Shown: one piece after another, positions 17,303 through 25,067 of the stretch
Position numbering within the stretch: position 1 is the stretch's first letter
Layout: each line of letters starts with the position of its first letter
Assembly (NCBI GenBank): GCA_029268085.1
Contig: JAJUHD010000002.1
Span: 1 to 59,229 of the forward strand
Origin: Bacillota bacterium
GTDB taxonomy: Bacteria > Bacillota > Clostridia > Oscillospirales > Oscillospiraceae
Length of the DNA: 59,229 nucleotides
Reading direction: 5' to 3'
Made by a program: the position numbers and the translations under genes
The notes under the pieces: model-generated
Databases searched by the model: none
Told to the model about the DNA's origin: nothing
Seen by the model: only the letters and a program-made list of their open reading frames with translations

Positions 17303-17683
17303 ATGTACTTGAAAACAAAGAAAGTATTCGGGATTGTTTCTCTAGTATTAGCCATGTGTCTTGCCTTTGCGGGCTGCACAGCAGGCACTACCGGAACTGC
17401 GGGCACCGCCGCGGACAGCACAAGCGGAACGATCCAGTTCGTCATCTCGATAGTAGTTCTTTTTGCGGTTTTCTATTTCTTTATGATTAGGCCGGAAAAC
17501 AAGAAGAAGAAACAAGTCGAAGAAATGAGAAGGAATCTTGGCGTGGGCGACAAGATCGTCACTATCGGCGGAGTCGTCGGCGAGATCGTCAATATTTCCG
17601 GAGACAATATCACCATCGAGACCGGAGAAGACAGAGTTCGCATCCAGTTCGCAAAATGGGCGATTTCACGCAAGGAAAAATAA
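17303..17683 (+). CDS. yajC: Preprotein translocase subunit YajC, with lipobox-like N terminus
   Basis: A 126-residue YajC, an accessory membrane protein of the Sec system. The core is a transmembrane helix at about 43-62, then the conserved FFMIRPENKKKKQ and the VGDKIVTIGGVVGEIV hairpin. Unusually, about 40 residues precede that helix. They comprise a positively charged start, a hydrophobic run and LAFAGC (Cys25), which looks like a lipoprotein signal, followed by a Thr/Gly/Ala-rich linker. AGGAGG is 9 nt ahead of the ATG. The gene follows tgt, the usual order, but secDF does not follow. Confidence 0.9.
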   Translation: MYLKTKKVFGIVSLVLAMCLAFAGCTAGTTGTAGTAADSTSGTIQFVISIVVLFAVFYFFMIRPENKKKKQVEEMRRNLGVGDKIVTIGGVVGEIVNISGDNITIETGEDRVRIQFAKWAISRKEK

Positions 17684-17728
17684 ATTTGCGGATTTCTCCG
17701 TAATAAAAGTAAAAATGTAATTGTCGGG

Positions 17729-17775
17729 TCTCCCGCTGAATAAGCTTTAACAGGCTTGTTCAGCGGGAGATTTTT
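17729..17775 (+). terminator. Terminator after yajC
   Basis: TCTCCCGCTGAA (17729-17740) pairs with TTCAGCGGGAGA (17759-17770), followed by TTTTT. It ends the queA-tgt-yajC unit. Confidence 0.9.
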
Positions 17776-17804
17776 ATCTCAAATCGGATTGCGGAGGGTG
17801 GATA

Positions 17805-18230
17805 ATGAAAAAGACAAGTAATAAGGATAGAGGAACGGACAAAAAAGACCTTATTAAACATTCGATAAAAGGTGCCGTACTGGGATTGCTGATGACTATG
17901 GCTTTCATATTTGTCTTTGCGGCGCTTATGCTGACGGGTACGTTTTCCGAAGCTCTCAAGGACACGTTTATTCTGATCTCTGTTGTTCTTGGAGCCATGG
18001 TGAGCGGACTCTACTGCGCGGGACGGCAGGGCGGGGGAGTGATTATTGCGGGGCTGACATCGGCCGCGGTCTATGCCATTCTGGTGCTGATTTTATCAAT
18101 CCTTTTCGGGAAAAACAGCGATGAACCGACGCTCACTATAAGGATAGTAGTTGCCGCGGTTGCAGGCGGTTGCTTTGGCGGTGTATTAAAATTGCACAGA
18201 AAAAGGAAAAAATCAAGGCTGCGCAGATGA
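17805..18230 (+). CDS. TIGR04086-family four-helix membrane protein
   Basis: A 141-residue integral membrane protein with a charged N terminus (KDRGTDKKD) and four predicted helices (about 22-45, 52-70, 75-100, 112-131). The tail is strongly basic (LHRKRKKSRLRR). The pattern fits the TIGR04086/YrzE family, which often lies beside yajC in Clostridia, as here. Function is unknown. In many clostridia the next genes encode the SCIFF peptide and its radical-SAM maturase; here they are absent. Confidence 0.8.
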   Translation: MKKTSNKDRGTDKKDLIKHSIKGAVLGLLMTMAFIFVFAALMLTGTFSEALKDTFILISVVLGAMVSGLYCAGRQGGGVIIAGLTSAAVYAILVLILSILFGKNSDEPTLTIRIVVAAVAGGCFGGVLKLHRKRKKSRLRR

Positions 18231-18547
18231 TAGATTACTAATAGTAATCATAAGCCGAAAGTTTACATAAGTTTAAAGTGATTACCTATATATTGTAATA
18301 ATAAAAATAATACGCTACTATATATTGCTTAAAAGCAAGGCGTTAAGCGCGGTTCAGGACACGGCAGTTACGCAGGTTAACATAATACAGTTAACATAAT
18401 ATCTCGTCATAATTAACAAAAATCAAATTATTTCGCATAAAGGCTTGATAACTGATTGAATTTGTATTATATTGGCGACATTGAAGTGTTATGTAAATTG
18501 CATTATTATTCCCTGCGCTGCCATCATCAGTGTGAGGCGGTGCGGCA
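18231..18547. other. 317-bp intergenic region with a tandem 12-nt repeat
   Basis: I see no gene. A palindrome (ATTACT/AGTAAT) lies just after the TIGR04086 stop. GTTAACATAATA occurs exactly at 18376-18387 and again at 18390-18401 (14-nt period), about 50 nt upstream of the putative spoIIM promoter. A GC-rich patch at about 18335-18376 interrupts otherwise AT-rich DNA. I looked for a small cysteine-rich (SCIFF-like) peptide and found none. Confidence 0.6.
18445..18473 (+). promoter_or_regulatory. Putative promoter of the spoIIM-like/xerD unit
   Basis: TTGATA (18445-18450), 17 nt, TATATT (18468-18473), 75 nt before the first ATG. Confidence 0.5.
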
Positions 18548-19135
18548 ATGATAAAAACAAATTTGTCTAAAGTGGAATACGGGCCCCTGCGTCAGAAAAA
18601 CAGCAGGATATATTTTCTGCTTCTGATACTGTGCTTTTCGGCAGGATGCTTTGCAGGGAGCCTCACCGGTTCCTTCTTCGGACTTGATCCGGTACTAAAA
18701 GATTTCAGTGATTTTTCGACAGGCTGTTCATCAAATCCAATAAGCGTTTTTTTGAGTTTTTCAAGGTTTCATCTGGTTGCGTTTTTGCTCGGCTCCTCTT
18801 TTCTAGGACTTGCGCTTTTGCCAGTACTGAGTTGCATAAGAGGATATGCTCTGAGTTGCACGGCGGCTTCCATAATATCCAGTTATCCTGAAAAAGGAGT
18901 GATTATGGCGGCTGTGATCCTCGGTATTCCGGCGCTTTTGTCAATTCCGTGCTTTTTTGTGGTCTCGATTGATGGGTATATGAGTTCCGTTAGGATTTTT
19001 CATCTTGTGCGCGGCAACTCTGCGCCCCGAAAGGATAAGCTGTATTCAAGGTTCCTTGCCTGCATCCCGATTCTGGCCTTAGGTACTTTGGCTGAAATAA
19101 AGTTTGTTCCATATCTGGTATCCCTGCTGACATAA
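18548..19135 (+). CDS. SpoIIM-like (stage II sporulation protein M family) membrane protein
   Basis: A 195-residue membrane protein with about five hydrophobic segments (about 22-44, 73-92, 95-112, 117-140, 168-190). Conserved small and charged residues of the SpoIIM/DUF95 family occur in the middle (LLPVLSCIRGYALSCTAA). SpoIIM acts with SpoIID and SpoIIP in engulfment. Context supports the call: in Bacillus spoIIM lies beside the xerD/ripX recombinase gene, and here xerD follows by 20 nt. Sequence similarity is modest, so confidence is moderate. Confidence 0.62.
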   Translation: MIKTNLSKVEYGPLRQKNSRIYFLLLILCFSAGCFAGSLTGSFFGLDPVLKDFSDFSTGCSSNPISVFLSFSRFHLVAFLLGSSFLGLALLPVLSCIRGYALSCTAASIISSYPEKGVIMAAVILGIPALLSIPCFFVVSIDGYMSSVRIFHLVRGNSAPRKDKLYSRFLACIPILALGTLAEIKFVPYLVSLLT

Positions 19136-19155
19136 TATCGAAAGGAGGAGTTATC

Positions 19156-20046
19156 GTGACAAATGCTCAGTGTATAGAAAAATACGAGAATTATCTTGTG
19201 AATGATAAAAAAGCATCCGATAACACCCTCAGTTCCTATTTGAGAGACATCAGACAGCTTCGAGATTATCTGGAGAGCCATACTGACGAAAGCTTTGAAA
19301 CAGCTTCGCCGGACGAGCTTTCTGAATACACGGCGTGGATGAAAACGCAGGGTAAATCAGTTCCAACGATCTCAAGAAGCATCGCGTCTATCAAGAACTT
19401 TTATAAATTCCTGCTTTCACTGGGAATTGTGGAGGAAAATCCGGCGGTCGGGCTGGTTCCGGAAAAAGCCGCTCAAAAGCTTCCGCAAATACTGACCGGC
19501 AAAGAAGTCGAGCTTTTGCTTGAACAGCCCGAGTGCACCGACCTTAAGGGTTACCGTGACAGGGCAATGCTTGAGCTCCTGTATGCAACCGGTATACGCG
19601 TCAGCGAGTTGATTGCGCTCAATGTATCTGATATTAATATTTCGGCAGGCATAATCCGCTGCCGCGGACATGAAAAGGAGAGAATTATTCCTCTATATCC
19701 CGCTGCCATACGCGCTCTCGCCGAATATGTCGAATTTATCAGACCTCAGATGATTGCCTCTTCTGACGAGCCGTCGCTTTTTGTGAATGTCAGCGGCGAA
19801 CGTATGTCGCGTCAGGGCTTTTGGAAGATAATTAAGACATATCAAGCAAAAGCGAAGATAGATAAGACGATCACTCCGCATACCCTGCGTCATTCTTTCG
19901 CGGCGCATCTTCTTGAAAACGGAGCGGATTTGCGTTCGATTCAGGAAATGCTGGGCCACGCGGATATCTCGTCCACACAGGTCTATTCCCAGCTTGTTAA
20001 AAAGCAGCTTAAGGATGTCTATAACAAGGCCCATCCCAGAGCATAA
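19156..20046 (+). CDS. xerD: Tyrosine recombinase XerD
   Basis: A 296-residue tyrosine recombinase resolving chromosome dimers at dif. N-terminal SAM-like core-binding domain at about 5-88, catalytic domain at about 108-290. The full catalytic set is present: Arg148 (TGIRVSE), Lys174, His242 and Arg245 (HTLRHSFAAHLLENGADL), His268 (LGHADIS) and Tyr277. The start is a GTG after AAAGGAGGAG. Length and neighbourhood suggest the housekeeping Xer enzyme, not a mobile-element integrase. Confidence 0.93.
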   Translation: MTNAQCIEKYENYLVNDKKASDNTLSSYLRDIRQLRDYLESHTDESFETASPDELSEYTAWMKTQGKSVPTISRSIASIKNFYKFLLSLGIVEENPAVGLVPEKAAQKLPQILTGKEVELLLEQPECTDLKGYRDRAMLELLYATGIRVSELIALNVSDINISAGIIRCRGHEKERIIPLYPAAIRALAEYVEFIRPQMIASSDEPSLFVNVSGERMSRQGFWKIIKTYQAKAKIDKTITPHTLRHSFAAHLLENGADLRSIQEMLGHADISSTQVYSQLVKKQLKDVYNKAHPRA

Positions 20047-20079
20047 TTACTTACGAAATTAATCAGAGTTCTGTTAAAA

Positions 20080-20124
20080 CAATGGCGCCACCGATGCGGG
20101 TCGGTGACGCCATTGTTGTTTTTA
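20080..20124 (+). terminator. Terminator after xerD
   Basis: CAATGGCG (20080-20087) and ACCGA pair with TCGGT and CGCCATTG (to 20115) around a TGCGGG loop, followed by TTGTTTTT. Confidence 0.85.
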
Positions 20125-20235
20125 ATTATGTTTAAGGTTAAGGCTGTGAAATGGTCTAAGTTTGAAAAATACGTTGAATAGTTGGCGTTTTTATGATAAA
20201 CTTAAATGAATTTTATGTTAGGCTCGGAGGTGTGA

Positions 20236-20751
20236 ATGCGTATTTTAGGCATAGACCCTGGAATCGCGACAGTAGGCTTCGGGGTCATTGACAGCGAGGG
20301 CGGCAGACTGTCGCTTGTGAACTACGGTGTCATCACCACGCCCGCTAATACGAGCCTTTCAAGCCGCCTTGATCGTATTTTTGAGGATATGACGGAGCTC
20401 ATTACGACCTTTTTGCCGGATGCGATTGCCTGTGAGGAACTGTTTTTCAACACAAACATAACGACAGGCATCTCAGTAGCGCACGGCAGGGGAGTTCTGC
20501 TCCTCGCGTGCCACAAAGCTGGGATACCGGCTTTTGAATATACCCCGCTGCAAGTCAAGCAGTCCGTTGTCGGTTACGGCAGAGCCGAAAAGAAACAGGT
20601 CATATATATGGTCAAGCGCCTTTTGAACATGAAGGCTGCTCCGAAGCCGGATGATGCGGCGGATGCTCTCGCGATCGCAATATGCCATGCGCGGAGTTCA
20701 ACCTCATTACTTACTAAAAACGGGGGTGACTCTCCTTGTTCTACCACATAA
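20236..20751 (+). CDS. ruvC: Crossover junction endodeoxyribonuclease RuvC
   Basis: A 171-residue Holliday-junction resolvase. Acidic active-site residues are visible: Asp7 (GIDPGIATVG), Glu67 (ACEELFF) and Asp140/Asp143 (KPDDAADALA). GGAGGTG precedes the ATG. It overlaps ruvA by 16 nt, so the genes are translationally coupled in ruvC-ruvA-ruvB. Confidence 0.96.
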   Translation: MRILGIDPGIATVGFGVIDSEGGRLSLVNYGVITTPANTSLSSRLDRIFEDMTELITTFLPDAIACEELFFNTNITTGISVAHGRGVLLLACHKAGIPAFEYTPLQVKQSVVGYGRAEKKQVIYMVKRLLNMKAAPKPDDAADALAIAICHARSSTSLLTKNGGDSPCSTT

Positions 20752-21332
20752 ACGGTAAAGTGTCCGCAATCGAGCAGAACCTTGCGGTAATCGATTGCTG
20801 GGGTATCGGCTTCGCGCTGAACGTGACAGCGAATACCCTTTCGCATCTCCAGATCGGCGAACAGGCGAAGCTCTATACATACGAATATATACGCGAAGAC
20901 TCGTTTGAGCTTTTCGGCTTCTATGACAGGCAGGAAAAGCGCTGCTTTGAAATGCTTATCGACGTTTCAGGTGTCGGACCGAAGGCCGCAATATCCGTAT
21001 TGTCTTCGGTTACGCCCGAAGCGCTCGCGATGGCTGTTATATCGGGCGATGAAAAGGCTCTGACGGCGGCTCCCGGCATCGGAAAAAAGATCGCGCAGCG
21101 CATTCTGCTGGAGCTCAAGGACAAAATCGCGAAGGAGACGGGCACCGTAAATGTCATCGGTGCAGTTCCGCCCGTTCCGGCGGGAGGTTCGAAGCTCTCG
21201 GATGCCGTTGCGGCGCTCACCGTTCTGGGCTACGGCAGTGCCGAGATTTCAGCGCTGATGAAGGATATCGACGTGGAAAATACCGCGCTTGAGGATATTA
21301 TAAGACAGGCGTTGAAGAAAACTGTCAAGTAG
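20736..21332 (+). CDS. ruvA: Holliday junction branch-migration protein RuvA
   Basis: A 198-residue RuvA that binds four-way junctions as a tetramer and loads RuvB. OB-fold N domain (MFYHINGKVSAIEQN), two helix-hairpin-helix motifs (DVSGVGPKAA and AAPGIGKKIAQRI), and a C-terminal RuvB-binding domain (SDAVAALTVLGY). The start is TTG at 20736, after GGGGGTGA. Overlaps ruvC. Confidence 0.96.
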   Translation: MFYHINGKVSAIEQNLAVIDCWGIGFALNVTANTLSHLQIGEQAKLYTYEYIREDSFELFGFYDRQEKRCFEMLIDVSGVGPKAAISVLSSVTPEALAMAVISGDEKALTAAPGIGKKIAQRILLELKDKIAKETGTVNVIGAVPPVPAGGSKLSDAVAALTVLGYGSAEISALMKDIDVENTALEDIIRQALKKTVK

Positions 21333-21345
21333 GAGGGGATGAGAA

Positions 21346-22386
21346 GTGAGCATAAACTATTCCGGTGAGGAAGATGAAAGAATTATCACTTCAACATCCA
21401 TGCTTCCGGAGGACGCGAACGAGGGATCGCTCCGCCCGCGCATGCTCAGGGAATACATAGGGCAAAAAAAGGCCAAGGATAACCTCAGCATATTCATAGA
21501 GGCGGCAAAAATGCGCAAGGAGCCGCTTGACCATGTGCTGCTCCACGGCCCCCCGGGTCTGGGCAAAACTACTCTTGCGGGGATAATTGCGAACGAGATG
21601 GGCGTCAATATGCGCATCACATCCGGCCCGACCATTGAAAAGCCTGGCGATCTCGCGGCGCTGCTAACAAACCTTCAGGAGAACGATATCCTCTTTGTGG
21701 ACGAGATACACAGGCTTAACCGCACAGTTGAGGAAATTCTCTACCCCGCGATGGAGGACTATGCGATCGATATAATTATCGGCAAGGGCCCTTCTGCGAA
21801 TTCCATAAGGCTTGACCTACCGAAGTTTACGCTCATCGGCGCGACGACGCGCTCGGGACAGCTTACTGCGCCTTTGCGCGACCGTTTCGGGGTTACGCTG
21901 CGCCTTGAGCTGTATACACCGGACGAGCTGCAGCTTATAGTCAGGCGAAGCGCCGATATACTCGGCATCGAAATCGACGAAGCGGGCGCGCGTGAGATCG
22001 CCTGCCGAAGCCGCGGAACGCCGAGAATCGCAAACCGCCTTCTCCGCCGCGTGCGAGATTTCGCTCAGGTAAGGGCAGACGGAGTTATAACGCGTGAAGT
22101 TGCGGACGAAGCCTTGACGCGCCTTGAAGTCGATAAGATGGGGCTTGACTCGCTTGACCGACGCATGCTGAGGAGCATAATCGAATACTACGGCGGCGGC
22201 CCCGTTGGGCTTGAAACGCTGGCCGCGACGATAAACGAGGAAGCGGTAACGCTTGAGGATGTTTATGAACCCTATCTGCTTCAGCAGGGCTTCCTGACGC
22301 GCACGCCAAGGGGACGCTGCATCACGAAAAAGGCTTATGACCATCTGGGGATCGAATACCTCGGACAGCAGCAAATGGATATATAA
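21346..22386 (+). CDS. ruvB: Holliday junction helicase RuvB
   Basis: A 346-residue AAA+ motor driving branch migration. Walker A is [11 protein letters not shown], Walker B is LFVDEIHRL, sensor 1 is IGATTRSG, and the Arg finger region is PLRDRFG. The winged-helix DNA-binding tail includes [15 protein letters not shown] start, 13 nt after ruvA. Confidence 0.97.
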   Translation: MSINYSGEEDERIITSTSMLPEDANEGSLRPRMLREYIGQKKAKDNLSIFIEAAKMRKEPLDHVLLHGPPGLGKTTLAGIIANEMGVNMRITSGPTIEKPGDLAALLTNLQENDILFVDEIHRLNRTVEEILYPAMEDYAIDIIIGKGPSANSIRLDLPKFTLIGATTRSGQLTAPLRDRFGVTLRLELYTPDELQLIVRRSADILGIEIDEAGAREIACRSRGTPRIANRLLRRVRDFAQVRADGVITREVADEALTRLEVDKMGLDSLDRRMLRSIIEYYGGGPVGLETLAATINEEAVTLEDVYEPYLLQQGFLTRTPRGRCITKKAYDHLGIEYLGQQQMDI

Positions 22387-22458
22387 AAGGCTTTGCCAGT
22401 TTGAGCTGCCCGTCTTGAGGGCAGTCCACATTACAATTTCTTTTGGAGGAAAACCAAT

Positions 22459-23835
22459 TTGGGTAAATATTTTGGAACCGACGGTATCCGCGGGATAGTG
22501 AATAAAGGACTCGACGCTATGCTGGCCTTCAAGGTCGGACAGGCAACAGCTATGGTGCTTGCAGAGGGGCTTAATGAAAAGAGGAGGAAGCCTTTAGTTA
22601 CAATAGGGAAGGATACTCGTATTTCATGCGATATGCTGGAGGCAGCGATAACGGCGGGACTCTGCTCCGCGGGTGCAGATGTGATGCCTTTGGGCGTTGT
22701 TCCGACTCCCGCAGTGGCATTTATAACCACCGACTGCAAAGCCGATGCCGGCATAGTAATCTCCGCCTCCCATAATCCTTATGAGCATAATGGAATAAAG
22801 ATATTCAACAGTAAAGGATTTAAGCTCAGCGACGAACTCGAGGCAAGGATCGAGGATCTAATCGACGGGGAAGAGCCTCTTGAGGAAAAGCAAAACGGCG
22901 ATATAGGCCGTTTGGTACCACGCGGATGCGAGTGTGTTGACAGGTATGTTGAGCACATTGTTTCCGTATCGGAGGGGCGAATTGGGAAGCTTAAGGTCAT
23001 GATAGACTGTTCTAACGGTGCAGCTACCAGAACGGTCAACGACATTTTTGGAAGATTTCCGCTTGACCTTGAACTAATCAAGGATCATCCCGACGGCTGC
23101 AATATTAATGCCAACTGCGGCTCCACGCATATCGAGGGACTGGGACGCATGGTCGTCGCGGGAGGCTATGATCTCGGACTCGCGTTTGACGGAGACGCCG
23201 ACCGCTGCCTTGCTGTCGACGAAAACGGGCAGCTTGTTGACGGTGACAAAATCATGGCGATCTGTGCCAAGGCCATGATAGCCGAGGGAAAACTCAGCAA
23301 TAACGCGATAGTTGCGACTGTCATGTCGAACCTCGGCTTCCATGAGTACTGCAGCAAAAACGGCATTGATCTTCGCTGCGCGGCGGTAGGGGACAGGAAC
23401 GTGCTCGAGATGATGCTCGACAACGGCTTCAATCTCGGCGGAGAGCAATCGGGGCATATGATCTTTCTCGACTATGCAACAACAGGGGACGGACAGCTTG
23501 CAGCGGTTCGATTCCTCGGTTATCTGTCAAGAAGCGGCAAAAAGCTCTCCGAGCTTGCGGCCGAAATACCGACATATCCTCAGGTCTTGCGTAACATTTC
23601 CATTGAAGGCGGAAATGCGGTCAAGGAGATGATTATGTCGGACGGGGGCTTAATACAACTCATTGAGGACGAGCAGAAGTCTCTTGGATCAAGGGGAAGA
23701 ATTCTTGTGAGACCATCTGGAACGGAAGCTCTAATCAGGGTCATGGTCGAAGCGACAGAGGAAAACATCGCGAATGATGTCGCGCTTAAAATATCCTTGT
23801 TTATTGAAGACTTGTCAAAAAACATAAAAATGTAA
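22459..23835 (+). CDS. glmM: Phosphoglucosamine mutase
   Basis: A 458-residue GlmM converting glucosamine-6-phosphate to glucosamine-1-phosphate for UDP-GlcNAc and cell-wall synthesis. N-terminal GKYFGTDGIRG, active phosphoserine loop VISASHNPYEHNGIK (catalytic Ser104), metal loop FDGDADR, and C-terminal phosphate-binding VRPSGTEALIRVM. The start is TTG at 22459 after GGAGGA. Follows ruvB by 72 nt; a small CTGCCC/GGGCAG hairpin in the gap lacks a T-tract. Confidence 0.96.
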   Translation: MGKYFGTDGIRGIVNKGLDAMLAFKVGQATAMVLAEGLNEKRRKPLVTIGKDTRISCDMLEAAITAGLCSAGADVMPLGVVPTPAVAFITTDCKADAGIVISASHNPYEHNGIKIFNSKGFKLSDELEARIEDLIDGEEPLEEKQNGDIGRLVPRGCECVDRYVEHIVSVSEGRIGKLKVMIDCSNGAATRTVNDIFGRFPLDLELIKDHPDGCNINANCGSTHIEGLGRMVVAGGYDLGLAFDGDADRCLAVDENGQLVDGDKIMAICAKAMIAEGKLSNNAIVATVMSNLGFHEYCSKNGIDLRCAAVGDRNVLEMMLDNGFNLGGEQSGHMIFLDYATTGDGQLAAVRFLGYLSRSGKKLSELAAEIPTYPQVLRNISIEGGNAVKEMIMSDGGLIQLIEDEQKSLGSRGRILVRPSGTEALIRVMVEATEENIANDVALKISLFIEDLSKNIKM

Positions 23836-23854
23836 ATTTGGAAAAGGAATTTGC

Positions 23855-23883
23855 TTGACTTTTTGTAAAAATTATACTATAAT
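23855..23883 (+). promoter_or_regulatory. Promoter of the sigma-H-like gene
   Basis: TTGACT (23855-23860), 17 nt, TATAAT (23878-23883): near-perfect sigma-A type. It decides the start of the next gene, because an ATG at 23889 would lie at or before the transcription start. Confidence 0.88.
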
Positions 23884-23915
23884 CGCGAATGTATAGTGAT
23901 AAACGGATTGGTATT

Positions 23916-24545
23916 ATGGAAAATTATTCTAGTCTCAGTGATAACGAGCTGCTGAGTATGGCAGAATCCGGCGATAAGACCGCGGAAGAACAGCTTGCAC
24001 TCCGCTATGCCCGTTTGGTCAAGATTTGCTCCAGACCGTTTTTTTTGGTCGGGGGCGACGGTGAGGATCTCATTCAGGAAGGGATGCTCGGTCTGCTTTC
24101 CGCAATAAGAGAATTCGATTTATCCATGAACACTTCCTTCAAAACATACGCTGAGATCTGTGTCAAGAGGCGAATATACTCAGCAATCAAAAGCGCTTCG
24201 CGCAAGAAGCATGAGCCCCTTAACGACATGGTGTCGTTTGACGATGTCCTCTCAGATGAAAGCAAGTCCAGCGCGGTATCTTACGGCGAAGCTTATAGAC
24301 GCACTCCTGAGGAGCAAGTCCTCGGCAGGGAAGGCGCAGATGAGATAATCCAGACCTATTCGCGGTGTTTGTCAAAGTTTGAAGTTGAGATATTGAACCT
24401 TTATCTCGGCGGGCTGTCGTACTCCGAAATCGCGGAAGTTTGCGGGAAAACCGAAAAGTCCGTTGACAATGCCGTTCAGCGCATCAGGCGTAAGCTCGCG
24501 CGGAACCTCTATCCTGGCGATAACAGCAAGGGCTGTTCGCAATAA
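23916..24545 (+). CDS. sigH: Sigma-70 family factor, sigma-H (Spo0H)-like
   Basis: A 209-residue sigma factor with regions 2 (LVKICSRPFFLVGGDGEDLIQEGMLG core, then FKTYAEICVKRRIYSAIK) and 4 (LYLGGLSYSEIAEVCGKTEK). No region 1.1 or complete region 3 is present. Size and region order fit sigma-H of Firmicutes, which starts sporulation and stationary-phase genes. The start is set at the ATG 23916 because the promoter's -10 ends at 23883. Its own vegetative promoter means it is not obviously autoregulated. Alternative: another small stationary-phase sigma factor. Confidence 0.82.
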   Translation: MENYSSLSDNELLSMAESGDKTAEEQLALRYARLVKICSRPFFLVGGDGEDLIQEGMLGLLSAIREFDLSMNTSFKTYAEICVKRRIYSAIKSASRKKHEPLNDMVSFDDVLSDESKSSAVSYGEAYRRTPEEQVLGREGADEIIQTYSRCLSKFEVEILNLYLGGLSYSEIAEVCGKTEKSVDNAVQRIRRKLARNLYPGDNSKGCSQ

Positions 24546-24587
24546 AATGCCCAAAAGGGTAAGTCTTTTTCAAAGAGAGGATTCAAG

Positions 24588-24869
24588 ATGTTCGAAGACA
24601 AAACATTAGTATGCAAGGAATGTGGACAGGAGTTCGTGTTTACCGCTGGTGAGCAGGAATTTTATGCAGAGCGCGGCTTCCAGAACGAGCCTCAGCGCTG
24701 CAAGCCTTGCCGTGACTCCAGAAAGAACGTAGCCCGCGGTCCCCGCGAGTACTTCACTGCTACCTGCGCTGCATGCGGCAAGGAAGCAAAGGTTCCTTTC
24801 GAGCCCAAGTCTGACAGACCTGTCTACTGCAGCGAGTGCTTCGCGAAGATGAGAGAGGAACAGGCTTAA
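24588..24869 (+). CDS. Small zinc-ribbon protein with four CxxC pairs
   Basis: A 93-residue basic protein with CxxC pairs at 9/12, 38/41, 60/63 and 81/84, enough for two zinc ribbons. It matches the family of probable zinc-ribbon proteins (zf-trcl type) common in Firmicutes and often strongly expressed. It uses preferred codons such as CGC and GCC more evenly than its neighbours, in line with high expression. Function unknown; it may bind nucleic acid. It lies 42 nt after the sigma gene and ahead of a strong terminator. Confidence 0.8.
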   Translation: MFEDKTLVCKECGQEFVFTAGEQEFYAERGFQNEPQRCKPCRDSRKNVARGPREYFTATCAACGKEAKVPFEPKSDRPVYCSECFAKMREEQA

Positions 24870-25015
24870 CTTATCGGCTTGTTTCCGGTTTCGGTTTTTC
24901 CGAAACGGTTATATAGCAAGTCTTTGAACTATTTTGGACATAAGATTTTACTTTCAGATCTGCCAAAAGAAGAGCAAAGGTGCTTATAATTCTTGTAGCG
25001 TTGTACTTTACGTAG

Positions 25016-25048
25016 AAAAAGGACTTCTCAGATTGAGAAGTCCTTTTT
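25016..25048. terminator. Bidirectional terminator between zinc-ribbon and ABC-F genes
   Basis: AAAAAGGACTTCTCA (25016-25030), loop GAT, TGAGAAGTCCTTTTT (25034-25048). The 24870-25015 stretch also holds a weaker GTTTCGG/CCGAAAC hairpin and no gene. Confidence 0.92.
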
Positions 25049-25067
25049 CATTTATATCTTGGAAAAG

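Noticed and set aside
18231-18547. SCIFF peptide gene expected after TIGR04086 in Clostridia
   Set aside because: No short frame with clustered Cys codons and a ribosome site is present, and no radical-SAM maturase gene follows.
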